A DNA stretch of 64,000 bases. Origin: Bacteroidia bacterium (GTDB lineage: Bacteria; Bacteroidota; Bacteroidia; DATLTG01). Each line of letters opens with the position of its first letter. Position 1 is the first letter of the stretch. The DNA lies in NCBI GenBank assembly GCA_039924845.1, contig JBDTAC010000089.1, forward strand, positions 1-64,000, given 5' to 3'. This document shows positions 56,032 to 64,000 of the stretch, piece after piece. The translations under genes were made by a program, and so were the position numbers. The notes under the pieces were generated by a model, which saw only the letters and a list, made by a program, of their open reading frames with translations, did no database searches and was not told where the DNA came from.

Positions 56032-59000
56032 ATGAAAAAAAAATTACTCGCAAAAAGTGTAACATTACTTTTAGTTGCAACTCTGTTAAGCCCAAACATA
56101 TTTGCACAAAACTCCGGAACAAATTGGTTAATCCATTACAACTATTCAAAAGACAGAGTTTTTTTGGAGAATAAAGGGCAGTTTTCAAATGAAGGAAATG
56201 GGAATTCGGCTATTAAATATGGGTTTGACGACGGTCAATCAAAAATTTATTTTACGGATAAAGGCATTCTGTACCGCTTCGATAAAAAGGAGGATACACC
56301 TCAAAATAATGAAGCAGGGGACAAGGATGAGCATAAAATAACCGTTAAAACAGACATTGTTTCTGCTATTTGGGAAGGCGCTAACAGCAATGTGCAAATC
56401 ATAGGTGAATCTCCAAGGTCTGATTACTTTAGCTATAGCATTAATAATAATGGAATCTTACGAAATATCAATCACATTGCAGCATTCCAAAAAATAATTT
56501 ATAAAAACCTTTATCCTAACATTGATGTAGAATATATTTTTCATCCTGATGAAGGAATTGAATATTCCTTGATTTTGCATCCAGGTGCAGATATTAATCA
56601 AGTAAAATTAAAATATTCGGATGGACATCGAGTACGTTTGGTAGATGGAGATACTCATATAACTACCTCATTTGGCGACATTATAGATCACGCACCTCTT
56701 GCATTTTATTCAGACAACCATTCCAATATTATATCCTCTCGTTTCGTAAAAAATTCGAATACCATTTTTTTTGGCTTAGTAAATTATGATACTTCAAAAG
56801 AAGTAACAATTGACCCTTGGACCATTGCTCCAGCATTTTCGAATAGTAATAAAGTTTGGAATACACAGGTTGATGCTGCAGGAAATGTATATTTATATGG
56901 AGGTGATAGTCCTTTGGCTTTAAAGAAGTACAGTGCTGCAGGATTACTTCAATGGACTTACAATACACCTTGGGATTCAGCTAATTATTGGATGGGTACG
57001 ATGATTACCGATTTAGCTGGAAACTCTTATGTTACTTCTGGTTCTAACGGTGAGATTTCAAAGATAACTACTGGAGGAGCTTTGGTTTGGCACAATAATC
57101 CTAATGGACTTTTCGGACCACTTTTCGAATATTGGCATTTGGCCTTTAATTGCGATCAAACTCAGTTAGTAGTTGGCGGAATGAAAACTCCGAGTGCGTT
57201 TTCAATCAATGGCTATCGAGGCGCCATTATGACTATTAATCTCGCCAATGGAAGTATAACGAATACGATTATTGTTGGCGGCTTTTCTGGATTAGCTACA
57301 ATTCATGAAGTCAGAGCTATTTGCCCTTCCTCCAATGGTAATTTTTATTTTATGACCTTAGATTCTATCGGATCGGTAACTCCCGCTCTAACATTAAACT
57401 ATAAATCCATTAATGGGTATAATTTTTCTTATGGTAGTCCAAGTTACACCGTTAAAGGCAACTTGGGTTTAAATGCGATGAAGACAAACGGAAATTTCAT
57501 CTATACACAAAATGGAAAAACTGTTGACAAACGTAATATAAGTAATGGAGCTATCATAGCAAGTTCTCCTATTCCAGGTGGAATTTCATCCTCCTTTTTT
57601 GGAGCAAGTTCTCCGGGTAACAGTGGATTAGATATAGACAGTTGCGGCAATGTATATGTTGGCTCTGGCAATCAAGTAGTACAATATGATGCCAATTTGA
57701 ATCAGCTTTCCACTGCTGCTACACCTTCTGCTGTATATGATGTTGCCGTTAATAAAAACGGAGAGGTAATTGCTTGTGGAAATGGGTTTGCAACCTCATT
57801 GGCAATGGCAAATTGCCATCCGATAAAATCGATTTGTGTGATATGTGTTCCTCCAACAATAAACATCACGGCTTTGCCAACTACCATTTGCGCGGGAAGT
57901 AATACTGTTCTAACAGCAAGCGGTGGAACAACTTATAGTTGGAGCACAGGCGCGACCACTAATCCAATAACATTAAATCCGGCAACTACCACTACTTATA
58001 CCGTAACAGGCACTACAGGTGGATGTTCTGGAACTGCTACGGTAACTGTTATCGTAAATCCATTACCAACAGTTGCAGTTAATTCACCAACTATTTGTGC
58101 AGGAACTTCAGCAACCTTAACAGGAACAGGTGCTACGACATACAGTTGGAGTACAGGTGCTACGACGAATCCGATAACTGTAAATCCAGCAAGTGCAACT
58201 TCTTATACGGTAACCGGCACTACAGGTGGTTGTTCAGGAACAGCAGTAGCGACAGTAACAGTAGTTCCAAGTTTAGGAATAACGATTAATCCATCACCAG
58301 TAACAATTTGTGCAGGTACGAATACGACATTGACAGCAAGCGGTGGAACAACTTATAGTTGGAGTACAGGCGCGACCACTAATCCAATAACATTAAATCC
58401 GGCAAGTACGACTACTTATACAGTAACAGGCACAACAGGTGGATGTACAGGAACGTCAACGGTAACTGTAACCGTAAATCCATTACCAACAGTATCGGTT
58501 AATTCACCAACAATTTGTGCAGGTACGAATACGACGCTGACAGCAAGTGGAGGAACAACTTACAGTTGGAGCACAGGCGCAACAACAAATCCAATAACAG
58601 TGAATCCGGCAGCAACGACAACTTATACCGTAACAGGAACTACTGGTGGCTGTTCAGGAACTGCCGTAGCAACGGTAACCGTAAACCCATTACCAGTAGT
58701 AACGGTTAACTCACCAACAATTTGTGCAGGTACGAATACGACGCTGACAGCAAGTGGTGGAACAACTTACAGTTGGAGTACAGGTGCTACAACGAATCCA
58801 ATAACCGTAAATCCTGCAAGTACGACAACTTATACCGTAACAGGAACAAAGACAGGATGTACAGGTAGTATAACAGCCACAGTAACAGTAGATCCGGCAA
58901 TCGTTTTAAATCCATCATCTACTCCAGCTACATGTGGAGGCAGCAATGGCAGTGTGGGTGTAGCAGCTTCGGGTGGTATAGGCACTTATACTTATTCTTG

Positions 59001-61251
59001 GAACCCTGGAGGAGCGGGTACAGCAAGTGTAGCGAATTTGAGTTCTGGATCTTATACCGTAACGGTAACGGATGCCAGCGGTTGTACACAAACAGCAATA
59101 GCCAATATAACAAATACAGGAGGTATTACATCTGTAACAAATAGTGCAACACCTGCAACGTGTGGTAAAAATAATGGAAAAGATACGATAACGAGTATAA
59201 CAGGTGGTACATCGCCTTATACTTATTCTTGGTCAGGAGGACAAACTACCTCTGGTATATCGGGTCAAGCAGCAGGTACATACAACGTAACGGTAACAGA
59301 TGCAAACGGTTGTAAGTACCCAACTTCTGTAATAATACCTGGTACACCTGCTGTTTCAATTACAATGGGTGTAGCAACGAATGTTAGTTGTAATGGAGGT
59401 AATAATGGAAAAGATTCAATAATTGTTTCAGGTGGTACAGGATCTTATACGTATTCTTGGAATACAATTCCTCCACAATCAAGCGCTACAGCGACTGGTT
59501 TAGCAATGGGGAATTATACTGTAACCGTAACAGATGCGAGTGGATGTTCGGCAACAGGAACCATCAACATTACTCAACCAACTAAATTAGATACATCAAC
59601 AAGCTATGTTAACGAATTGTGTAACGGCGGCAATAATGGAACTGCAACTGTTAATGTAACAGGAGGCACAGGAGCTTATACGTATGTTTGGACACCAAAC
59701 GTTAGTAGTACAGGAACTGCCACGGCATTATCAGCAGGAGCTTATTCCTTAACGGTGAAGGATGCCAACGGATGTAGTATTAGTAAATCATTTACAATTA
59801 CTCAACCGAGTGCGATTGTTTTAAACACATCTTCAACACCGGCTACCTGCGGTTTGTCAAATGGAACAACTACTGTAAATAGCAATGGCGGAACAGGATC
59901 ATACACCTATTCATGGAATTCTATTCCTGCTCAAACTACACAAACTGCAACTGGTTTAAATGTTGGTACGTATACTGCAACAGTAACAGATGCCAATGGT
60001 TGCACACAGACAGCCTCGGCAACAGTGAGTGTTGGACTTGTTACGATTAATATAAACCCTTCACCTGTAAGTATTTGTTTGGGAGATAGTACACTCTTAA
60101 CTGCAAGCGGAGCAAGTACTTATAGTTGGAGCCCAGCTACGGGATTGAGTTCATCAACTGTCTCAAATCCAACAGCTAAACCAATATCTACAACCACTTA
60201 TACAGTAACTGGAACTTCCGGAATATGTACTGCTTCTGCAAGTGTTGTAGTAACAGTAAATTTACTTCCTGTAATAACGGTAAATCCCTCTCCTGCTAAT
60301 ATTTGCCAAGGAAGTAGCACCATTTTAACAGCAAATGGAGCTGTTACGTATGCCTGGATTCCGAATACAGGACTCAGTAGCACAACAGGCTCTTCTGTAA
60401 CAGCAAGTCCAGCTTCTACAATCACTTATACCGTAACAGGAACCAATGCTGCGGGTTGTTCCAACAACATTACTGTGAAGGTAATTGTAAATCCGAAACC
60501 AATTATAGACAGTTTAAGTGCGATTGTGTCACCGCCTTTGTGTAAAGGCATGAAAGGCAGCATTTCTGGTATTGTTGTAACTGGTGGAACCAGCCCATAT
60601 ACTTATTTATGGACACCTACTGGACAAAACACCGTAAATGCAACAGGATTAGCCGCCGGAAGTTACACTTTAACGGTAACCGATGCATCTGGATGTACAG
60701 CTAATTCAGGACCGTATATCCTTACAAACAGTTCCGTAACAGCTTCGTTTATTGCTAACCCTGATTCAGGAATTGCTCCTTTGCAAGTAAATTTCACCAA
60801 TACAAGTACTGGCGCAAATAGTTATGAATGGTATTTAGGCAATGGAGATACGACCAACGCAACTAATCCGAATACGACATATCAAAATACTGGCGCGTAC
60901 AATGTGGAATTAATTGCAACAAATGCCAATGGTTGCAAAGATACCGCCTATGGTAAAATAGATGTATATGGTCAATCTATATTGATTATCCCAAATGTGT
61001 TTTCTCCTAATGGTGATGGTAAAAATGACCTGTTTACTGTGAAATCCTCCGGAATAGTCGCACTTCATGGAGAAATATTTGACAGATGGGGCATTAAATT
61101 ATATTCATGGGATGGCTCAAGTGGAGGTTGGAATGGTGTTAATACAAGCGGAGTAGAAGTTCCTGCTGGTACTTATTATTATCTTATTACTGCCACTGGA
61201 GTGGATGGTAAGAAATATGTTGAAAAAGGATATTTGACACTTTTAAGATAA
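56032..61251 (+). CDS. Giant T9SS surface protein with Ig-like and SprB-like repeats
   Basis: 1739 aa. After a signal peptide (1-25) comes a DUF7948-like domain (about 45-275, FLENKGQF ... YDTSKEVTIDPW), a WD/SBBP-like propeller region (about 280-610), then five Ig-like units of 69-70 aa (about 615-960, motif CAG-[ST]-NTTLTASGGTTYSWST), SprB-like units of about 75-80 aa (about 965-1340, motif NGGxGxYTYSW and TVTDASGC), two more Ig-like units, another SprB-like unit, a PKD domain (about 1580-1650) and the gliding-motility C-terminal domain (about 1653-1739, IIPNVFSPNGDGKNDLF ... YYYLITATG). That last part is the type B sorting signal. Likely a secreted, cell-surface adhesin. Confidence 0.88.
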   Translation: MKKKLLAKSVTLLLVATLLSPNIFAQNSGTNWLIHYNYSKDRVFLENKGQFSNEGNGNSAIKYGFDDGQSKIYFTDKGILYRFDKKEDTPQNNEAGDKDEHKITVKTDIVSAIWEGANSNVQIIGESPRSDYFSYSINNNGILRNINHIAAFQKIIYKNLYPNIDVEYIFHPDEGIEYSLILHPGADINQVKLKYSDGHRVRLVDGDTHITTSFGDIIDHAPLAFYSDNHSNIISSRFVKNSNTIFFGLVNYDTSKEVTIDPWTIAPAFSNSNKVWNTQVDAAGNVYLYGGDSPLALKKYSAAGLLQWTYNTPWDSANYWMGTMITDLAGNSYVTSGSNGEISKITTGGALVWHNNPNGLFGPLFEYWHLAFNCDQTQLVVGGMKTPSAFSINGYRGAIMTINLANGSITNTIIVGGFSGLATIHEVRAICPSSNGNFYFMTLDSIGSVTPALTLNYKSINGYNFSYGSPSYTVKGNLGLNAMKTNGNFIYTQNGKTVDKRNISNGAIIASSPIPGGISSSFFGASSPGNSGLDIDSCGNVYVGSGNQVVQYDANLNQLSTAATPSAVYDVAVNKNGEVIACGNGFATSLAMANCHPIKSICVICVPPTINITALPTTICAGSNTVLTASGGTTYSWSTGATTNPITLNPATTTTYTVTGTTGGCSGTATVTVIVNPLPTVAVNSPTICAGTSATLTGTGATTYSWSTGATTNPITVNPASATSYTVTGTTGGCSGTAVATVTVVPSLGITINPSPVTICAGTNTTLTASGGTTYSWSTGATTNPITLNPASTTTYTVTGTTGGCTGTSTVTVTVNPLPTVSVNSPTICAGTNTTLTASGGTTYSWSTGATTNPITVNPAATTTYTVTGTTGGCSGTAVATVTVNPLPVVTVNSPTICAGTNTTLTASGGTTYSWSTGATTNPITVNPASTTTYTVTGTKTGCTGSITATVTVDPAIVLNPSSTPATCGGSNGSVGVAASGGIGTYTYSWNPGGAGTASVANLSSGSYTVTVTDASGCTQTAIANITNTGGITSVTNSATPATCGKNNGKDTITSITGGTSPYTYSWSGGQTTSGISGQAAGTYNVTVTDANGCKYPTSVIIPGTPAVSITMGVATNVSCNGGNNGKDSIIVSGGTGSYTYSWNTIPPQSSATATGLAMGNYTVTVTDASGCSATGTINITQPTKLDTSTSYVNELCNGGNNGTATVNVTGGTGAYTYVWTPNVSSTGTATALSAGAYSLTVKDANGCSISKSFTITQPSAIVLNTSSTPATCGLSNGTTTVNSNGGTGSYTYSWNSIPAQTTQTATGLNVGTYTATVTDANGCTQTASATVSVGLVTININPSPVSICLGDSTLLTASGASTYSWSPATGLSSSTVSNPTAKPISTTTYTVTGTSGICTASASVVVTVNLLPVITVNPSPANICQGSSTILTANGAVTYAWIPNTGLSSTTGSSVTASPASTITYTVTGTNAAGCSNNITVKVIVNPKPIIDSLSAIVSPPLCKGMKGSISGIVVTGGTSPYTYLWTPTGQNTVNATGLAAGSYTLTVTDASGCTANSGPYILTNSSVTASFIANPDSGIAPLQVNFTNTSTGANSYEWYLGNGDTTNATNPNTTYQNTGAYNVELIATNANGCKDTAYGKIDVYGQSILIIPNVFSPNGDGKNDLFTVKSSGIVALHGEIFDRWGIKLYSWDGSSGGWNGVNTSGVEVPAGTYYYLITATGVDGKKYVEKGYLTLLR
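57850..58900 (+). repeat. Five tandem units of about 207-210 bp in the adhesin gene
   Basis: Units begin near 57862, 58075, 58282, 58489 and 58696. The segment from 58504 recurs at 58711, 207 bases later, and 58084 to 58504 is two units. Near-identical DNA within units 3-5 would allow copy-number change by recombination, with no frame loss because each unit is a multiple of three. Confidence 0.8.
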
Positions 61252-61342
61252 TTGTATTTAAAGCTTTTAAAATCACACAATGAAATGTTAAGCAGATACT
61301 TTCATTTCTAAGTAAATCACTTAGAGATGAAAGTATTTCATT
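61252..61342. other. Non-coding gap between the adhesin and the second 21-bp array
   Basis: No gene seen. An AAGTATTTCATTT/AAATGAAATGTT-type inverted stretch (about 61280-61340) may be a weak terminator for the adhesin gene. Confidence 0.35.
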
Positions 61343-61603
61343 TACAGTTCTTAACTACCTACTCACAGCTCATACTGCCTCACTCACAGTTCTTAGTGTC
61401 ATACTAACAGTTCTTAGTGTCATGCTCACAGTTCTTAGTGGTATACTCACAGCTCTTAGCGCCTAACTAACAGTTCTTAGTGTCATGCTCACAGCTCTTA
61501 GTGCCTCACTCACAGCTCTTAGTGTCATGCTAACAGCTCTTAGTGTCATGCTCACAGCTCTTAGTGCCTCACTCACAGTTCTTAGTGTCATACTAACAGC
61601 TCT
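61343..61603. repeat. Second tandem array, about 12.4 units of 21 bp
   Basis: Units run from 61343 to 61603 with a strict 21-base step, core ACAGTTCTTAGT or ACAGCTCTTAGT and a variable part (GTCATACT, GCCTCACT and others). The core ACTAACAGTTCTTAGT is the reverse complement of the core of the array at 10071-10280, so the two arrays are related and point in opposite directions. Confidence 0.85.
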
Positions 61604-61626
61604 ATAATAGGCAAGTTCTCTTTAAA

Positions 61627-61794
61627 ATGATTAAAATTGAAAAGGAAGAATTGAACAGGCAGAAAATCGCTATCCACTACTTGATACAACAAATGCAAGA
61701 GCAGCTTTTTCCTTCTTCTTTGGAAAGAAATCAGCTAAGGTTTAAAATGAACATCATAAAAATCATATCTTTGATACTCATTTACCACTTATGA
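61627..61794 (+). CDS. Possible small protein of 55 aa
   Basis: ATG 61627 to TGA 61794, MIKIEKEELNRQKIAIHYLI then QQMQEQLFPSSLERNQLRFK and a hydrophobic tail. The stop overlaps the next ATG (ATGA). The N-terminus is charged and helical. A -7 box lies inside its 3' part (61766-61773), which argues that the next gene has its own promoter, so the call is weak. No known family. Confidence 0.35.
   Translation: MIKIEKEELNRQKIAIHYLIQQMQEQLFPSSLERNQLRFKMNIIKIISLILIYHL
61766..61773 (+). promoter_or_regulatory. -7 box upstream of the poly-G cargo gene
   Basis: TATCTTTG, 17 bases before the ATG at 61791, fits TAnnTTTG. Confidence 0.5.
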
Positions 61795-62813
61795 GAAAAA
61801 TTATTTTTCTTGCTTTTTATTTTTGTGTGTTTTCCTTTTCAGTGAAAACAAAAGCGCAAAACCTTGTGCCTAATTACAGTTTTGAAGACACGATACAATG
61901 TAGTCCAAATGGTCAATTTACAGGTTATGTGAAGAATTGGACAGGACAAGGGGGCGGGGGGGGACTCGAATATTTTACTTCACAATGCTCAGATTATTAC
62001 TTTGGAGTTCCTACAAATGATGTTGGACATCAAAATGCACATACTGGAGTGTCGTATGCGGGTATTTATACGTATGTAGATTCCCTATATTATCCCACAG
62101 ATCCTAATAACAGAGATTATATACAGGATAGCTTAATAAGCTCACTAATAGCTGGAACTAAGTATTATCTTACTTTTTACGTAAGTTTAACAGATACTAT
62201 GGCATACGCTTGCAATAATATGGGGGCGTATTTTTCTGATTCGGCTTTAGTGTTTAACAATACAACAAATGGAAGGGTAAAACCCTACCTGCATCCGCAG
62301 GTAATAAATGATGTTGTACATAACCCTTTGACTGATAAAGTAAACTGGATGAAGGTAAGCGGCAGTTTTGTGGCAGCAGGGGGGGAACAATACATTGTGA
62401 TTGGTAATTTTGTGGACGATGCTCATGTAGATACCGTTTTTGTCGGTCCAAAAAATTCGTTGTATTCATTAACAGCTTACTATTACATAGATGATGTAAT
62501 AGTAAGCACGGATAGCACATACTCAGATAGCTTGTTTACAGGAGTAAATGAAATAAAGCCTGTTAAGGCAAATGTAAAAGTATATCCAAACCCAGCAACT
62601 AATTTATTGAATGTAGCAGTGGATATGCAACAAATTAAATCAGGTAGTATTTGTTTGTATAACACAACCGGACAAAGAGTAGAATGCGAAGATTTATCTG
62701 GTAATATTACAAGCATTTCAACTAATAAATTATCAGCAGGTTTATATTATTATAGAATAACAGATAGCTATGGCAATTTAGTAAAAGCAGATAAGGTTGT
62801 TATAACGCACTAA
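61791..62813 (+). CDS. T9SS type A cargo protein with poly-G tracts
   Basis: 340 aa with a signal peptide (MRKIIFLAFYFCVFSFSVKTKAQ). The mature part begins NLVPNYSFEDTIQCSPNGQFTGYVKNWTG, a galactose-binding-like module often found in Bacteroidota surface proteins, with paired Cys. It ends in a type A sorting domain (about 255-340, VKVYPNPATNLLNVAVDMQQ ... LSAGLYYYRITDSYGNLVKADKVVI). Two runs of G lie within the coding DNA (61950-61963 and 62379-62385), unusual for AT-rich DNA. Function is unknown; probably exposed on or released from the cell surface. Confidence 0.82.
   Translation: MRKIIFLAFYFCVFSFSVKTKAQNLVPNYSFEDTIQCSPNGQFTGYVKNWTGQGGGGGLEYFTSQCSDYYFGVPTNDVGHQNAHTGVSYAGIYTYVDSLYYPTDPNNRDYIQDSLISSLIAGTKYYLTFYVSLTDTMAYACNNMGAYFSDSALVFNNTTNGRVKPYLHPQVINDVVHNPLTDKVNWMKVSGSFVAAGGEQYIVIGNFVDDAHVDTVFVGPKNSLYSLTAYYYIDDVIVSTDSTYSDSLFTGVNEIKPVKANVKVYPNPATNLLNVAVDMQQIKSGSICLYNTTGQRVECEDLSGNITSISTNKLSAGLYYYRITDSYGNLVKADKVVITH
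61950..61963 (+). repeat. Poly-G tract (G5-C-G8) within the cargo gene
   Basis: Five G, a C and eight G code GQGGGGGL (residues about 53-60). A slip of one base would truncate the protein, which is the usual form of a phase-variable tract. A second G7 run is at 62379-62385. Confidence 0.7.
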
Positions 62814-62882
62814 ATTAATTGACAATAGAGAATGGCATCTAATTGCGAAAGAGATTTTAGCAAAGCGAAAGCAAAGTTTTTA

Positions 62883-62890
62883 TAATTTTG
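62883..62890 (+). promoter_or_regulatory. -7 box upstream of the HEAT-like protein gene
   Basis: TAATTTTG, 17 bases before the ATG at 62908, fits TAnnTTTG. Confidence 0.45.
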
Positions 62891-62907
62891 TAGGAAATAA
62901 CAAAAAG

Positions 62908-63417
62908 ATGGCTGATAAAAACAATTTTTTCGATCCCGAAAATTACAATACCATTCATGTTTCAGTAGGCGCTGATGATACCCACGCTCCTAATAAAAAG
63001 AGTAATGACATTGCTGCCAAGCTCTTGCACTTATTGAGTGATCCGGAGCAGAAAGAATTTCGGCACGAAACACTTTTACTCTTGAAGAAAAATCCAAATG
63101 CTTTGGATATCCTAATGGAAGCCATCAAAAATAAGGAGATAAAAAAGAATAAGCAGTATCTGATTTCTGCCGTTTGGGAAGCCGGAATTGATGGTAGCAA
63201 ATACCTTTCTGATTTTGTAAACATTGCAATTGAACATCCTTTTTTGGAAGCCATGGAAGCTCTTACCGTTATTGAGGATATGTGTGGAAAGATGGATCAA
63301 AAGGAAATAGCAGAGAACATTAAAAAAATGGAAGTTGCCATTTCTAAAACAAGCGAAAAAGAAAGGTTTTTTTTACTCCAAACAACCTGCGATAAATTAA
63401 AGGATTTCAGTGCCTGA
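62908..63417 (+). CDS. HEAT-repeat-like protein of unknown function
   Basis: 169 aa, no signal peptide. After a disordered head (MADKNNFFDPENYNTIHVSVG) come paired helices (SNDIAAKLLHLLSDPEQKEFRHETLLLLKKNPNALDILMEAIKNKEIKKNKQYLISAVWEAGIDGSKYLSDFVNIAIEHPFLEAMEALTVIEDM) that look like HEAT/ARM units. Probably a cytosolic scaffold. No family name can be given. It lies 130 bases before a TPR membrane protein; a palindrome copy follows its stop (about 63415-63435). Confidence 0.65.
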   Translation: MADKNNFFDPENYNTIHVSVGADDTHAPNKKSNDIAAKLLHLLSDPEQKEFRHETLLLLKKNPNALDILMEAIKNKEIKKNKQYLISAVWEAGIDGSKYLSDFVNIAIEHPFLEAMEALTVIEDMCGKMDQKEIAENIKKMEVAISKTSEKERFFLLQTTCDKLKDFSA

Positions 63418-63519
63418 AAAAATAATTTTTTCATTAATCTTCCTACAATTGGTTTTCAGGTATAAGTCGAGGAGAATTCGTTTCTCAAAAGAAAATTCTT
63501 CCTGTTTACAAAAAAAACT

Positions 63520-63527
63520 TATTTTTG
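63520..63527 (+). promoter_or_regulatory. -7 box upstream of the TPR gene
   Basis: TATTTTTG followed by C, 19 bases before the ATG at 63547, fits TAnnTTTG. Confidence 0.5.
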
Positions 63528-63546
63528 CGGGTCTAAAATAAAAACA

Positions 63547-64000
63547 ATGAGTAACGAAAACGAAAAAACGGGAATAGATATCGAAGAAGCTTATGGTAGA
63601 ATGGAGCTTTTCTTTGAAGAGTATAAAAACAATATTTTATTGATTGCCGGTGCGATAGTTATTGTAGTAGGAGGCTTTTTGGCTTGGAAATACTATTACA
63701 TTCCCGGACAAGAAGCGAAAGCGCAAAAAGATATGTTTGTAGCAGAAAGTTATTTCGATAAAGACTCTACTAAACAAGCCATCGAATTATTCGGAGCTGT
63801 GGTAGATCAATACAGTTCAACGCCTTCCGGAAATTTATCAGAGTATTATTTAGGACTTTCATATTACAAACAAGGTGATTATGAAAATGCCATTAAGCAT
63901 TTGAAAAATTTTAGTTCGAATGATGAAATGTTAGCACCTATTTCCGTTGGTGTTATTGGTGATGCAGAAATGCAACTCGGAAAAACAGACGAAGCGATAC
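63547..64000 (+). CDS. TPR-repeat membrane protein, 5' part (truncated by the window end)
   Basis: At least 151 residues are visible. A cytoplasmic head (MSNENEKTGIDIEEAYGRMELFFEEYKNN), one membrane segment (ILLIAGAIVIVVGGFLAWKYY, about 31-51) and TPR helix pairs (FVAESYFDKDSTKQAIELFGAVVDQYSS; GNLSEYYLGLSYYKQGDYENAIKHLKNF). This layout matches YfgM/ancillary-SecYEG-like proteins common in Bacteroidota: one transmembrane helix with periplasmic TPRs that may chaperone exported proteins. The role is inferred from layout only. Confidence 0.8.
   Translation, partial: MSNENEKTGIDIEEAYGRMELFFEEYKNNILLIAGAIVIVVGGFLAWKYYYIPGQEAKAQKDMFVAESYFDKDSTKQAIELFGAVVDQYSSTPSGNLSEYYLGLSYYKQGDYENAIKHLKNFSSNDEMLAPISVGVIGDAEMQLGKTDEAI

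Overview
The window is AT-rich chromosomal DNA from a member of the Bacteroidota. This rests on the gene set and the signals. There are type IX secretion (T9SS) components and cargo (PorV-like protein, C25 sortase, type A sorting domain, gliding-motility type C-terminal domain). There is a short RpoD-type sigma factor, the bamD-rpoZ-coaBC-DUF4835 block, families largely confined to the phylum (DUF4835, DUF4199, DUF2851), a futalosine-pathway mqnA, and several TAnnTTTG promoter boxes in place of a sigma-70 -10 box. I saw no rRNA, tRNA, insertion sequence, prophage or CRISPR array.

Layout. 0-7.7 kb: the 3' part of a cystathionine beta-synthase gene with an in-frame stop, a periplasmic-binding-type protein, a patatin/Omp85 outer-membrane protein, then bamD-rpoZ-coaBC-DUF4835. 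7.7-10.4 kb: small enzymes and a 138-aa protein with a 10 x 21-bp array in its upstream region. 10.4-15.3 kb: glycan synthesis (GT2, GT9, GT4, acyltransferase). 15.4-23.4 kb: a one-direction cassette of response regulator, histidine kinase, TolC, adaptor and CzcA-type RND pump. 23.6-30.1 kb: truA, an MsbA-like exporter, a sulfotransferase, lptB, purS, pssA and an acyltransferase. 30.2-36.4 kb: a translationally coupled PorV-like/PorU2-like T9SS pair. 36.4-43.6 kb: desaturase, murQ, ung, an Omp85 protein and a CDF metal exporter. 43.6-47.1 kb: GT4, O-antigen ligase and a Kir-type channel. 47.1-55.9 kb: housekeeping genes (TonB-like, DUF2851, mqnA, gyrB, comB, gcvT, rpoD). 56-62.8 kb: two secreted T9SS cargo proteins, one a 1739-aa repeat adhesin and one with poly-G tracts, separated by a second 21-bp array. 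62.9-64 kb: a HEAT-like protein and a truncated TPR membrane protein.

Many genes serve the cell envelope: LPS transport and polysaccharide assembly, outer-membrane insertion (BamD, Omp85 proteins), T9SS secretion and sorting, and metal efflux.

Two things are not explained by the genes. First, a short AT-rich palindromic repeat (core GAAAAATTAATTTTTC, and a variant with AAAAAATAATTTTTC) occurs about 30 or more times by eye. It lies between genes, inside reading frames (often coding QKNNFS), at gene ends where it supplies the stop codon, and in terminator stems. Second, two 21-bp tandem arrays about 51 kb apart, in opposite orientation, share a conserved imperfect palindrome with variable spacers. 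The first lies directly upstream of a small protein whose N-terminus resembles a ribbon-helix-helix. This looks like a repressor/operator or centromere-like pair, but that is inference.
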